Assembly (NCBI GenBank): GCA_025408425.1
Contig: JANXYX010000029.1
Span: 1 to 64,000, forward strand
Length of the DNA stretch: 64,000 nucleotides
Reading direction: 5' to 3'
Source of the DNA: Granulicella sp.
GTDB lineage: Bacteria > Acidobacteriota > Terriglobia > Terriglobales > Acidobacteriaceae
This document shows, piece after piece, positions 18,026 through 26,575 of the stretch. Position numbers and translations under genes: made by a program. The notes beneath the pieces were generated by a model. The model was not told where the DNA came from. It was given only the letters and a program-made list of their open reading frames with translations, and did no database searches. Position 1 is the stretch's first letter. Each line of letters opens with the position of its first letter.

Positions 18026-18799
18026 ATGGCTTCACTTTCAACACCGCAATTCGATCCCGCAACCTTCCTCGCAAACGCTGGTCTCGGGCGCAAAATCGTT
18101 CAATTCAAAGCAAGATCCATCATCTTTTCCCAGGGAAGCCCTGCAGACGCCGTCTTCTATCTCCAGAAAGGCACCGCAAAGCTCACCGTCGTCTCCAAAA
18201 ACGGCAAGGAAGCCACCATCACCCTTCTCACCGCCGGAGACTTCGTCGGCGAGGAGTCCCTCGCAGCCATCGTCGGACTCCGCATGGCCACCGCCACCGC
18301 CACCACCGCATGCACTGCACTCATGATCGAGCGCGAAGAGATGATCCGCGTCATGCATCAGGAAAACACCTTCTCAGACCTCTTCCTCGCCTTTCTCCTC
18401 GCCCGCAGCATGCGCACCCAGGCCGATCTCGTCGACCAACTCTTCAACTCCAGCGAAAAACGCCTCGGCAGAATCCTCCTCCTCATGGCGGAGTTCGGAA
18501 AGCCCGGCATCCAGGAAACCCTCATCCCGCAGATCACGCAGGAGACCCTCGCCGATATGATCGGGACCACCCGCTCTCGTGTCAGCTTCTTCATGAATCG
18601 CTTCCGGAAGATGGGCTTCATCGAATACAATGGACGTATCCGCGTCCACAAATCCCTCCTCAACGTCATCCTCTACGACCAGCCCAATACCCCCCAGAAC
18701 GCCATCAGCGCATCCCTCCTTGGCGCCAGACTCAAAGAGTCAAAACCCGCCAATCGCGCAGCCAGAAAGATGAGCAAAATTGCACAGACTCCCAATTAG
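18026..18799 (+). CDS. Crp/Fnr family transcription regulator
   Basis: The 257-residue protein has an N-terminal cyclic-nucleotide-binding fold (about 20-140; IIFSQGSPADAVFYLQKG, then GDFVGEESLAAI) and a C-terminal winged helix (about 165-225; QETLADMIGTTRSRVSFFMNRFRKMGFIEY). There is no Fnr-type N-terminal Cys cluster, so it is not an Fe-S oxygen sensor of that type; the residues that bind cAMP in Crp are not clearly conserved. The start MASLSTPQ was chosen because residues upstream in the open frame look non-coding; there is no clear SD. A response regulator follows 54 bp downstream. Confidence 0.9.
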   Translation: MASLSTPQFDPATFLANAGLGRKIVQFKARSIIFSQGSPADAVFYLQKGTAKLTVVSKNGKEATITLLTAGDFVGEESLAAIVGLRMATATATTACTALMIEREEMIRVMHQENTFSDLFLAFLLARSMRTQADLVDQLFNSSEKRLGRILLLMAEFGKPGIQETLIPQITQETLADMIGTTRSRVSFFMNRFRKMGFIEYNGRIRVHKSLLNVILYDQPNTPQNAISASLLGARLKESKPANRAARKMSKIAQTPN

Positions 18800-18853
18800 C
18801 GGAGTGAAACACTTATCCATGAGCGGCAGTTAGATGCTCAACGGAGGAATAAG

Positions 18854-19519
18854 ATGCCTACAACTGCTATTAAGCTTCTGATCGTAGATGATGAACCGAC
18901 CACCCGAACCCTGATGTCGCAGATCTTTACGCAGTTAGGACATCTCGTTCGGGCAGCTGAGGACGGTTTCGCAGCCCTCACCGAAATCCGTCAGGACATC
19001 CCGGACCTCATCCTCTCAGACCTCAATATGCCCGGAATGTCCGGCTTTGAACTCCTCTCCGTCGTCCGGCGCCGCTTCCCCGGCATCCAGGTCATCGCCA
19101 TGAGTGGCGCATTCTCCGGAGACCATGTCCAGCCCGGAGTCGCCGCAGATGCCTTCTATGAGAAAGCATCCAGTCTCTCCTCTCTCATGCGAATCGTGGA
19201 TTCCATCACCAACACGCAAGCGCCAGTCCCCCAACCCCATAGAACCCCGGCACCTTTCTGGATTCAGCACAACGGCCATGACGCCTCTGGGGAGGGATAC
19301 ATTACCATCTCTTGCCCCGAGTGCCTCAGAACCTTTCCCCAGATCTCCGGAGAGGCCGTCGGCAACATCCATATACACGAAACATCCTGCGTCTACTGCG
19401 CCAACAAAATTCACTTTGCCGTCGTCCAGGCCACCACGGATCCTTCCTCCCCACAAACGTTTCAACGCAAACCCGATGGCGCAATCCCATTGCCTCTCAA
19501 GCTGCCAAGTCTCGGCTAG
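18854..19519 (+). CDS. Response regulator with C-terminal Cys-pair (zinc-ribbon-like) domain
   Basis: The 221-residue protein has a complete receiver domain (1-120): acidic pair at 11-12 (LLIVDDE), phospho-acceptor Asp56 in LILSDLNMPG, Ser84 and Lys104 (FYEKASS). A Pro-rich linker leads to a ~60-residue domain with CPEC (154-157) and CVYC (179-182), spaced like a zinc ribbon. There is no DNA-binding helix-turn-helix, so the output is probably protein or RNA binding. The start has a strong GGAGG SD at 18843-18847. No histidine kinase is nearby. The receiver is certain; the zinc site is inferred. Confidence 0.85.
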   Translation: MPTTAIKLLIVDDEPTTRTLMSQIFTQLGHLVRAAEDGFAALTEIRQDIPDLILSDLNMPGMSGFELLSVVRRRFPGIQVIAMSGAFSGDHVQPGVAADAFYEKASSLSSLMRIVDSITNTQAPVPQPHRTPAPFWIQHNGHDASGEGYITISCPECLRTFPQISGEAVGNIHIHETSCVYCANKIHFAVVQATTDPSSPQTFQRKPDGAIPLPLKLPSLG

Positions 19520-19651
19520 GCCCTTGCCCTGCCCTCAAAAACACCAGCAAAATCGCGTGTCAAGCCCCAAAACCATCTATCCCTAAGAAAACAAACACGA
19601 TAGAGAGTGTCTATTAGTTCCACCCATTCCGCTATAATTAACAAAGAGAAC

Positions 19652-19687
19652 AAAAAAGCTCCGGCCAAAACCGGAGCTTTCGCTTTT
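19652..19687. terminator. Bidirectional terminator between response regulator and rel
   Basis: AAAGCTCCGG (19655-19664) pairs perfectly with CCGGAGCTTT (19671-19680). On the minus strand the stem is followed by a T-run (A-run at 19652-19657 on plus), on the plus strand by CGCTTTTT, so it can serve both converging genes. A TATAAT at 19633-19638 just upstream lacks a -35. The remaining gap to 19876 contains a GGGGGTACCCCC palindrome (19818-19829). Confidence 0.8.
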
Positions 19688-19876
19688 TAAGCCAAATCGA
19701 AGCCATAAACCCCATCGAATCTAATATTTACCAATAACTATAAGGAATAGAGCAACTTAGAGGCATCAGTTTTTACATGTCACAGCAAACAAAGAACTTA
19801 GCCAAGGGAACCCCCCTGGGGGTACCCCCCTCAAAAACCCGGGATTCCACGAAGGGCCGCAACCAATGCACCCCAA

Positions 19877-22267
19877 TCAGATCTTCTGTACGCGCTGCAC
19901 TTCCCGCACTCCCGAAACCTTGCGCAGGTTCAGCACCAGCTTGTTCAGGTGCCGTACGTCCACCGTCTCCACCACAAACTCCACCGCCGCAGTCCCATCG
20001 TCCACCCCACGCGACTCCATGCTCCGGATATTCGTCCCATCGTCCGCGATGATCGCCGTAAACTCCTTCAGCAATCCCGCTCGGTCGTCGCAGATCACCG
20101 TCAGCTTCACCGGATACGTCTGCTGCTTCACCTTACCCGGCTCCACTGCCAGCGGCGACCACTCCACCTGGATCCGCCGGTCCGACTCATACAACAGATT
20201 CTGCACGTTCGGACAGCTCCGTGCATGCACCGCAACCCCCTTACCACGCGTCACATACCCAATAATCTCCTCACCACGAATTGGGTTACAACAGCGCGCC
20301 CGGTACACCAGCAGATCGTCCTGCCCTTCCACCTGCAGCGAGTCCGATCCCTTCCCGAAAAACACCCGCTTCACGGCTTCCGACATCTGCCCGATAGTGT
20401 TCCCTACCCCACCCTCAGGCGGCGGCGGCTCTGCTGCCATCGTCGAACCGGGCTCCAGCTTGTTCAACACCTGCCGTGCCGAGTACTTCCCAAAACCCAC
20501 GCCCGCCAGCAACTCGGCCTGCGTTCCCAATCCATACTCCGCGGCGGCCTTGATGTACTCCGCTTCGCCAAACTTGCCCATCGAAATCTTGTACTTCCGG
20601 GCCTCGCGATCCAGCAGCTTTCGGCCAATCTCGATCGCCCGCTCCCGCTCATGCTCATTCAGCCAGTGCTTGATCTTGTTCCGCGCCCGCGAACTCTTCG
20701 TAAAACTCAGCCAGTCGCGGCTTGGAGCATGCCCCGTCTGCGTCGAAATCTCGACAATGTCCCCATTCCGCAGCTTCGTCCGCAAAGGAACAATGCGACC
20801 ATTCACCTTCGCGCCGATCGTCGTATTCCCGACCTCGGTATGGATCGCGTACGCAAAATCAATCGGACTCGCATCCTTTGGCAAAACCACCACTTTGCCC
20901 TTCGGTGTAAAGGTGTAAACCTCTTCCGGATACAAATCGATCTTCAGCGTCGACATGAACTCGTTGGGGTCTGTCATCTCCCGCTGCCATTCCATCAACT
21001 GACGAACCCACGCCAGCCGCTGCTCATCCTTCGCCGTCACATTGTCGCTGGCCTTGTACTTCCAGTGCGCCGCAATGCCCTCTTCGGCGACCCGGTGCAT
21101 ATCTTCCGTGCGAATCTGCACCTCGAACTGATGCCCACCCGGTGCAATCAGCGTCGTATGCAGCGACTGGTAAAGATTCGGCCGAGGCATCGCAATAAAG
21201 TCCTTGATCCGGCCCGGAACCGGACGCCAGATGCTGTGCAGCAAGCCCAGCAGGGCATAGCAATCCTGCACCGTTTGGCAAATCACTCGGATCGCCAGCA
21301 GGTCGTATACCTGGTCCACCGGAATCTTCTGGTCTGCCAGCTTCTGCTGAATCGAATACAGCCGCTTGATGCGCGACTCCACCCGACCCTTGATGTTGTG
21401 TTCCTTCAGCTTCTCTTCCAGCTCCACCACAACCTTCTGCAGAAACTCTTCCCCAGCACCGCGCAGCGCCTCAACCTCACCCGACAACTGCTCATACGTA
21501 TAAGGATCGGTGTACCGGAAAGCCAGATCCTCCAACTCTCCCCGCAGTTTTCCCATGCCCAGCCGATGCGCCAGTGGGGCGTACACATCCAGCGTCTCGC
21601 GGGCGATCTTCTGCTGCTTCTCCGGTTTCAAATGCTCCAGTGTCCGCATGTTATGAAGCCGGTCCGCCAGCTTGATGATCACCACACGAACATCTGTAAC
21701 CATCGCCAACAACATCTTGCGGATGTTCTCTGCTTGGTGATCTTCGCGATTCGCAAACTTGATCTTGTCTAGCTTCGTCACACCTTCGACGATGTGAGCA
21801 ACCTGCTCATTGAACCGCTTCGCGATCTCAGGCGAGGTAACATCCGTGTCTTCCACCGCGTCATGCAGCAGTCCCGCTGCAATCGCCGTGGAGTCCATCT
21901 TCAACTCCGCCAATACCTGCCCAACTTCCAGCGGATGAATCACATAAGGCTCACCCGATGCTCGCTTCTGCCCCTCATGCTGCTGCAGGCAGAAGGCCCA
22001 GGCCTTGCGGATAATCTCCAGGTCATCTCCCGGCCGATTCTCTCGTACGGTAACCAACAGCTTCTGGAACTTCTCATCAACCGTCTGTATCTCTGCCGCC
22101 GACGTCCCAGCCAGATGCGCCGCGGAAGACTCCACCCCAGGCACAACACCAGCCGGAGCCGTCTCCAGCTCACTCCCAGCCCCGGACACAACCGGGGGAG
22201 ATATAGGCTCGATCTGCGCGCCAGACTGCGGTCCAGCCTCCGAAGAAGCAGGGTTTGCGGTTGCCAT
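19877..22267 (-). CDS. rel: Bifunctional (p)ppGpp synthetase/hydrolase
   Basis: The 796-residue Rel/SpoT enzyme makes and degrades the alarmone (p)ppGpp. After a ~60-residue Pro/Ala-rich disordered N-terminus come the HD hydrolase domain (about 85-240; HDAVEDT at 135-141 keeps the metal ligands), the synthetase domain (about 290-400; RIKDFIAMPRPNLYQSLHTT), a TGS domain (about 440-500; YTFTPKGKVVVLPKDASPIDFAYAIH) and a C-terminal ACT/RRM domain (about 715-796). Both active sites look intact, so it is predicted to be bifunctional. No second long Rel is in the window. The extra N-terminal extension is longer than usual. Confidence 0.96.
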   Translation of the reverse strand: MATANPASSEAGPQSGAQIEPISPPVVSGAGSELETAPAGVVPGVESSAAHLAGTSAAEIQTVDEKFQKLLVTVRENRPGDDLEIIRKAWAFCLQQHEGQKRASGEPYVIHPLEVGQVLAELKMDSTAIAAGLLHDAVEDTDVTSPEIAKRFNEQVAHIVEGVTKLDKIKFANREDHQAENIRKMLLAMVTDVRVVIIKLADRLHNMRTLEHLKPEKQQKIARETLDVYAPLAHRLGMGKLRGELEDLAFRYTDPYTYEQLSGEVEALRGAGEEFLQKVVVELEEKLKEHNIKGRVESRIKRLYSIQQKLADQKIPVDQVYDLLAIRVICQTVQDCYALLGLLHSIWRPVPGRIKDFIAMPRPNLYQSLHTTLIAPGGHQFEVQIRTEDMHRVAEEGIAAHWKYKASDNVTAKDEQRLAWVRQLMEWQREMTDPNEFMSTLKIDLYPEEVYTFTPKGKVVVLPKDASPIDFAYAIHTEVGNTTIGAKVNGRIVPLRTKLRNGDIVEISTQTGHAPSRDWLSFTKSSRARNKIKHWLNEHERERAIEIGRKLLDREARKYKISMGKFGEAEYIKAAAEYGLGTQAELLAGVGFGKYSARQVLNKLEPGSTMAAEPPPPEGGVGNTIGQMSEAVKRVFFGKGSDSLQVEGQDDLLVYRARCCNPIRGEEIIGYVTRGKGVAVHARSCPNVQNLLYESDRRIQVEWSPLAVEPGKVKQQTYPVKLTVICDDRAGLLKEFTAIIADDGTNIRSMESRGVDDGTAAVEFVVETVDVRHLNKLVLNLRKVSGVREVQRVQKI

Positions 22268-22407
22268 AGGTCATTATAGGCCGCGTACCAGCCACTTTTC
22301 GTCAGGTAAAAACCCGCACCACCAAAATTCGAAGGCCATCGGCCCACGAAACCCTGTCTCGAATGACTCTCTTGAGCCACTGCATCCAGCGCTAATCGAC
22401 GGAGAAC

Positions 22408-23178
22408 CTACCCAAAACTAGCTTTTCGGTTCGTGCGAACTCCCAGCGGTATCGGTCCACGTAACTCAGCCCCCTGGCCGAAATTCAGCATCAGCTTTTG
22501 AATGATCGCATAGCATTCACACACCACACTTTCGAGGCCCTTACGATTCAAAATTCGGATATGGCCCCGGCTGTACTCGATCAAGCCACGACTTTGGAAG
22601 CCTTCTGCTATCAGACTTACGGTAGTACGCTGCGCACCGATCATGTCGGAAAGTGACTCATGCGTGAGGTAAAACTCGGGCTGACCAATTCGGTCCTCGA
22701 TAGTCAGCAGTCGGCGAGCCAGCCTTTCCTCGACGCCATGCAGACGATTGCACGCCGCAACTTGACTGCCCACCAGCCCGCGAATTTGAACGGACTCAAG
22801 AATGTAGCGGCGAAGCGGCTGATTTGAGTCGAGCTCCTTTTGAAGCTCAGCGAATCGGATTCTCAGTGCGGTACCCTTGATCCGCACTACTCCGGTGCTA
22901 GGAACCCTTGCCGGTCCAAGCAGGTGATATCCCTCTACCACTCCTTCACGACCTATCATTCCTACCTCCGGACCGCGACCATCCACCATCAGAACAGCAA
23001 TCGAAGTAAGCCCCGAAGTCATGAAATGTGCGTATTCGGGACTCTCGCCAGGTCGATAGAGCACGGTCTCCGTAGGCAGTAAAATCGTCTCCATACGCGC
23101 ACAGAGAGACGCGCGGCAGTCGGCAGGAAGCATTTCAAGTATTAGATTCGAAGGCTCATTCCCAACTGAAGGCACCAT
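22408..23178 (-). CDS. Crp/Fnr family transcription regulator
   Basis: The 256-residue protein has an N-terminal cNMP-binding-like barrel (about 20-140; VLYRPGESPEYAHFMTSG) and a C-terminal winged helix (about 165-230; LTHESLSDMIGAQRTTVSLIAEGFQSRGLIEYSRG). There is no Cys cluster, and the ligand is unknown. It differs clearly in sequence from the other Crp-family protein at 18026. An SD-like GGAG precedes the ATG at 23178. It is divergent from the aminotransferase at 23516, which it might control. Confidence 0.88.
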   Translation of the reverse strand: MVPSVGNEPSNLILEMLPADCRASLCARMETILLPTETVLYRPGESPEYAHFMTSGLTSIAVLMVDGRGPEVGMIGREGVVEGYHLLGPARVPSTGVVRIKGTALRIRFAELQKELDSNQPLRRYILESVQIRGLVGSQVAACNRLHGVEERLARRLLTIEDRIGQPEFYLTHESLSDMIGAQRTTVSLIAEGFQSRGLIEYSRGHIRILNRKGLESVVCECYAIIQKLMLNFGQGAELRGPIPLGVRTNRKASFG

Positions 23179-23515
23179 CTTCTTACTCCGGTTTGCACAA
23201 GGAATTAGGCCCGGACGTGGAACAATTCACATTACGCCTTTCTAAAGTCGACTGCACGCCTCATATAGCCAAACTAATTGAGAATAAGCGGGTCGGGCGC
23301 TTGGATTAATGCACTGCGCAGATCAATCCGTCCATGGCGCTACAACACACTTCGCAATCCTGCAGCGCCTCAGTCGAATAACAGTCCGCAAGCTTACATT
23401 TCACCGAAGCTCCCCGAAGACGGCATGCTTAATGCTCTAATGTCTTAAGGTATTAATACTTACACGTGTCATCTCTCCACCATGCAGGGAGCAGAACTCC
23501 TCAGGGACAAGAAAT
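23179..23515. other. Divergent intergenic region, no gene seen
   Basis: A 337-bp gap between the Crp-family gene (minus) and the aminotransferase gene (plus). It has an AT-rich block (about 23430-23465) that could hold promoters, but I see no convincing -35/-10 pair and no clear operator. Confidence 0.5.
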
Positions 23516-24910
23516 ATGGCTTCAGCACCCGCCTTCGTTTCATACGATCCGCAATCCGTCGACACCGAACTCGCAGACATCCAGTCCTACTCCCAGCACG
23601 TCAACCCCATCTGGGTCAGACTCCTTGACGTCCTCGGCATGAACCTCCAGTACACCCACTGCAGCGGTGCGGAGCTCTACACTCAAGACGGCCGCACCAT
23701 CCTCGATTGTCTCTCCGGATACTGCGTCCACAACGTCGGACACAACCATCCCCACGTCGTCTCGGAACTTGTCGCCGAGCTCCAAAGCCAAAGCCCGGCC
23801 ATGCTCCAGAGCAACGTCGTCACCGAAGCCGGCGCACTCGCCCGCGCCCTTTGCGAACATGCCGGCGGAAAGCTCTCCAAGGTCTTCTTCTGCAGCTCCG
23901 GAAGTGAGGGCGTCGAGACCGTCATCAAGTTTGCCCGCGCCCACACCGGCCGCAACGATATCGTCTACGCCTCCGGCGCCTTCCACGGCCTCACCTGCGG
24001 CGCACTCTCCCTGATGGGCAGCGACTTCTGGCGGGAGAGCTTTGGACCCATGCTGGCCGGCACCCATGAGGTTCCCTTCGGTGAAATCAAGCCCCTCGAA
24101 AAGCTCCTCGCCAACCGCAAGATCGCTGCAGTCGTCCTCGAACCCATCCAGGCCGAAGCTGGAATCGTCGTTCCACCGCCCGGCTATCTAGCCGCAGTCC
24201 AGAAACTCTGCCGCCAGCACAACACGCTTTTCGTCCTCGACGAGGTACAGACCGGCATGGGACGCACCGGCCGCTTCCTTGCCTCGCAACGCTACGGAGT
24301 AGAACCAGACATGGTCGTCATGGCCAAGGCTCTCAGCGGAGGCCTCGTTCCCTGTGCCGCTGTCCTCATGACCGACCCCATCTACAAATCCGTCTTCCAC
24401 TCCCTCCGCCGCGCCTTCATCCACACCTCCACGTTCAGCGAGAACTCTCTGGCAATGCGCGCGGGGCTTGCCACAATTCAAGTCCTCGATCACGAGCACC
24501 TCATCGAGCGCGGAGACCGCATGGGCATCGAACTCCGCAACCGGCTGCGCACCGCACTCGCTGACTTCGAGATGGTCAAAGAAGTCCGTGGCGAAGGAAT
24601 GCTTACCGGCATCGAATTCCAGCCACCGCGCAAACTCTCCGCCCGCGTCTCCTACGAAGCATTCAAAGCCATCCACCCCGGCCTCTTCGGACAGATCCTC
24701 GTCATGCGACTCTTCCAGGACAAGAACATCCTCACCCAAATCTGCGGCAACAACTTCATGGTCCTGAAAGTCGCGCCGCCTCTCACCGTCTCCGAAGCCC
24801 AGCTCGACCACATCATCAAATCCATCCGCGAAGTCGTTCACACCATCCACTCCTCCTCCACCTTCTGGACCGACGCCCTCAAGCTAGCCCAACGAGCCCT
24901 CTCTCACTAA
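23516..24910 (+). CDS. Class III PLP-dependent aminotransferase
   Basis: The 464-residue fold-type I enzyme has the class III signature: the SSGSEGVETVIKFARA phosphate-binding loop (about 123-138), LDEVQTGMGRTGRF (about 239-252) and the PLP-lysine segment VVMAKALSGG (about 264-273). Members transfer amino groups from ornithine, 4-aminobutyrate, putrescine or other omega-amines; the specificity cannot be read here. It is slightly longer than ArgD/GabT (about 400-430), with extra N-terminal residues. It stands alone, divergent from a Crp-family regulator. The SD before ATG (AGGGAC) is weak. Confidence 0.88.
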   Translation: MASAPAFVSYDPQSVDTELADIQSYSQHVNPIWVRLLDVLGMNLQYTHCSGAELYTQDGRTILDCLSGYCVHNVGHNHPHVVSELVAELQSQSPAMLQSNVVTEAGALARALCEHAGGKLSKVFFCSSGSEGVETVIKFARAHTGRNDIVYASGAFHGLTCGALSLMGSDFWRESFGPMLAGTHEVPFGEIKPLEKLLANRKIAAVVLEPIQAEAGIVVPPPGYLAAVQKLCRQHNTLFVLDEVQTGMGRTGRFLASQRYGVEPDMVVMAKALSGGLVPCAAVLMTDPIYKSVFHSLRRAFIHTSTFSENSLAMRAGLATIQVLDHEHLIERGDRMGIELRNRLRTALADFEMVKEVRGEGMLTGIEFQPPRKLSARVSYEAFKAIHPGLFGQILVMRLFQDKNILTQICGNNFMVLKVAPPLTVSEAQLDHIIKSIREVVHTIHSSSTFWTDALKLAQRALSH

Positions 24911-25098
24911 TCACCGAATACTCCGGCATCGCGATTGTCCGCGCCTCAGCCCCCACTCCGGAACCAGCCGTCTCCGCCCGGCACATCACAAATGGATCAG
25001 CTAGCCCACCCAGCCCACCACCAACAGCACAGAACTCCTCACCCATCGCAGCATCAAACCTCCCACAAATATCCGCAGGCCAGTCTAACCGCGAAATC

Positions 25099-25455
25099 CT
25101 AAAACAACATCTTGACCCCAACCACAATCACCATCACTGCAAAACTGCGCCGCAGCAGCGCCTCGGACACGTGTTGCGCAATACTTCCCCCAAACCATCC
25201 CCCAATCAGAAACCCTAGCGCAATCAACACTGCGACCCGCCCATCGACATTCCCGGCCTTGCGATACTCCCAGAACGCAAGCAGACCAATCGGAGCCAAC
25301 ATAGCACCCAGTGAAGTTCCCTGCGCCCGATGCTGGCTCATGCCACACAGGTACACCAGCCCAGGCACGATAAATATGCCACCACCAATACCCACCACTC
25401 CAGAGAGGACTCCAACGCCAAGCCCCAGAACCAGTACGAGAACCGATTGCAACAT
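25099..25455 (-). CDS. Half-length TauE/SafE family membrane protein
   Basis: The 118-residue protein has about four membrane helices and the first-repeat motif of TauE/SafE anion exporters, GLGVGVLSGVVGIGGGIFIVPGL, ending in MVIVVGVKMLF. Full family members have two such repeats in ~250 residues, so this is one half; half-size members may work as homodimers. It would export sulfite or an organosulfonate, but substrate is unknown. The start has a strong AAGGAGGG close to the ATG. The 188-bp gap before the convergent aminotransferase stop has no recognisable gene. Confidence 0.82.
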   Translation of the reverse strand: MLQSVLVLVLGLGVGVLSGVVGIGGGIFIVPGLVYLCGMSQHRAQGTSLGAMLAPIGLLAFWEYRKAGNVDGRVAVLIALGFLIGGWFGGSIAQHVSEALLRRSFAVMVIVVGVKMLF

Positions 25456-25625
25456 AGCCCTCCTTAAGTACGAGCCATCCGATAACTGTCACCCAACTTC
25501 AAAGATGCCACCAGGTACCTTCGAAGCCGATTCCACGATAGCAGTACCCTATTCTAGGCTGAATCATTAAACGGGCTAACAATACCTTCACCGCGCCGAC
25601 ATCATCGCCTCAGCCACCCCGACTG

Positions 25626-26300
25626 TCAGGCACGCCCTTCCCAAAGGTCGTAGGCTGTCTTGCCAAACCGCGCTATGGCCCGCTTCACGTAGTGCTCGGC
25701 AATGTCGCCATCACCTTCGCGCAGTAGATCGACAATGCGCTGAAGGGCTCCCACGTCTTTGCTCCAGGCCGATGCTTCCAGGCCGGTCGTCGTAACCCGC
25801 ATTCGCATGAATGCAAATAATGGCAGTAGGCTGCGGCGGGCATGCTCGATGACATAGGGGTTCTGTGAAAGCCTGCAAAGCTCAAGATGAAATGCAAGAT
25901 TAAAATCAAGCAATCGCTCGCGATCTCCTGCCAATGCAGCGTCCCGCATGTTGTTTACAGCAGTCTGCAAGACCGTGAAATCAGGTTGCGTCTGGCTGGC
26001 AAGTCGCGCGGCTAGACCCTCGATAACCCCGCGCAAATCATAAAGATTTGCAACATCCGTCTTGCTCAGATGGATGACACGGGCACTCCGGCCGGACTCC
26101 TTACTGATAAATCCGTCTTGCGCCAGAATATTGATCGATTCTCGAATCGAAGCTTGAGCAACACCAAACCGGACCGCCCACTTACCTTCGACGATGCGCT
26201 CGCCGGGCGCTAGTGAACCATTCACAATCTGCTCCCGCAGCAGTTCAGCTACGTTGGTCTTCACTAGACCTGCCGTCGGAATCGAGGAACGTTTTTTCAT
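25626..26300 (-). CDS. GntR-family regulator with FCD effector domain
   Basis: The 224-residue protein has an N-terminal winged helix (about 12-78; LREQIVNGSLAPGERIVEGKWA, then FGVAQASIRESINILAQDGF) and a C-terminal FCD all-helical domain (about 85-215) with the Asp/His residues that bind a metal and a carboxylate ligand. FCD regulators generally sense sugar acids or other organic acids and repress adjacent catabolic genes. It is divergent from the exported GH38-like gene and a large palindrome lies between them. It is the first gene of a region with weaker C-ending codon bias than its surroundings. Confidence 0.9.
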   Translation of the reverse strand: MKKRSSIPTAGLVKTNVAELLREQIVNGSLAPGERIVEGKWAVRFGVAQASIRESINILAQDGFISKESGRSARVIHLSKTDVANLYDLRGVIEGLAARLASQTQPDFTVLQTAVNNMRDAALAGDRERLLDFNLAFHLELCRLSQNPYVIEHARRSLLPLFAFMRMRVTTTGLEASAWSKDVGALQRIVDLLREGDGDIAEHYVKRAIARFGKTAYDLWEGRA

Positions 26301-26352
26301 AATTGAGCGCTTAAATGAATACAGGTGCCAAAGTACCGCTTTACCTCGGCAA

Positions 26353-26400
26353 CTGTCAATTACATATATTTACTCAAATATATGGCGTCGCACTTGACAG
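26353..26400. promoter_or_regulatory. Nested palindromic operator with divergent -35 elements
   Basis: CATATATTT (26363-26371) and AAATATATG (26376-26384) are perfect 9-bp arms around ACTC. Outside them CTGTCAA (26353-26359) and TTGACAG (26394-26400) form a second perfect inverted pair, each reading as a TTGACA -35 box in opposite directions. A weak CATAAG -10 follows at 26416-26421 for the plus-strand gene. This is the expected layout of a repressor site controlling both the GntR gene and the genes to its right. Confidence 0.6.
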
Positions 26401-26575
26401 GACGCCTATCCGAATCATAAGGTTCGATATCGAATAAGCGCTCATTACGTGGATCATGACCGATTGCGGAGTAAGCGTTTGCTCCCCGACACGGACTTCA
26501 AGGCGGGGTCTGGTCAAGCTACAAGTTGTTTGCGCAGATTTTGACCTTTGAATTGGTGAAAGAGAGAGTGTGTCA

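Noticed and set aside
19631-19687. TATAAT followed by a terminator, as a ~40-nt RNA gene
   Set aside because: No -35 hexamer and the hairpin is well explained as the shared terminator of the converging genes.
19818-19829. GGGGGTACCCCC palindrome as an operator
   Set aside because: It sits downstream of both converging genes, so there is no promoter for it to control; kept only as a note.
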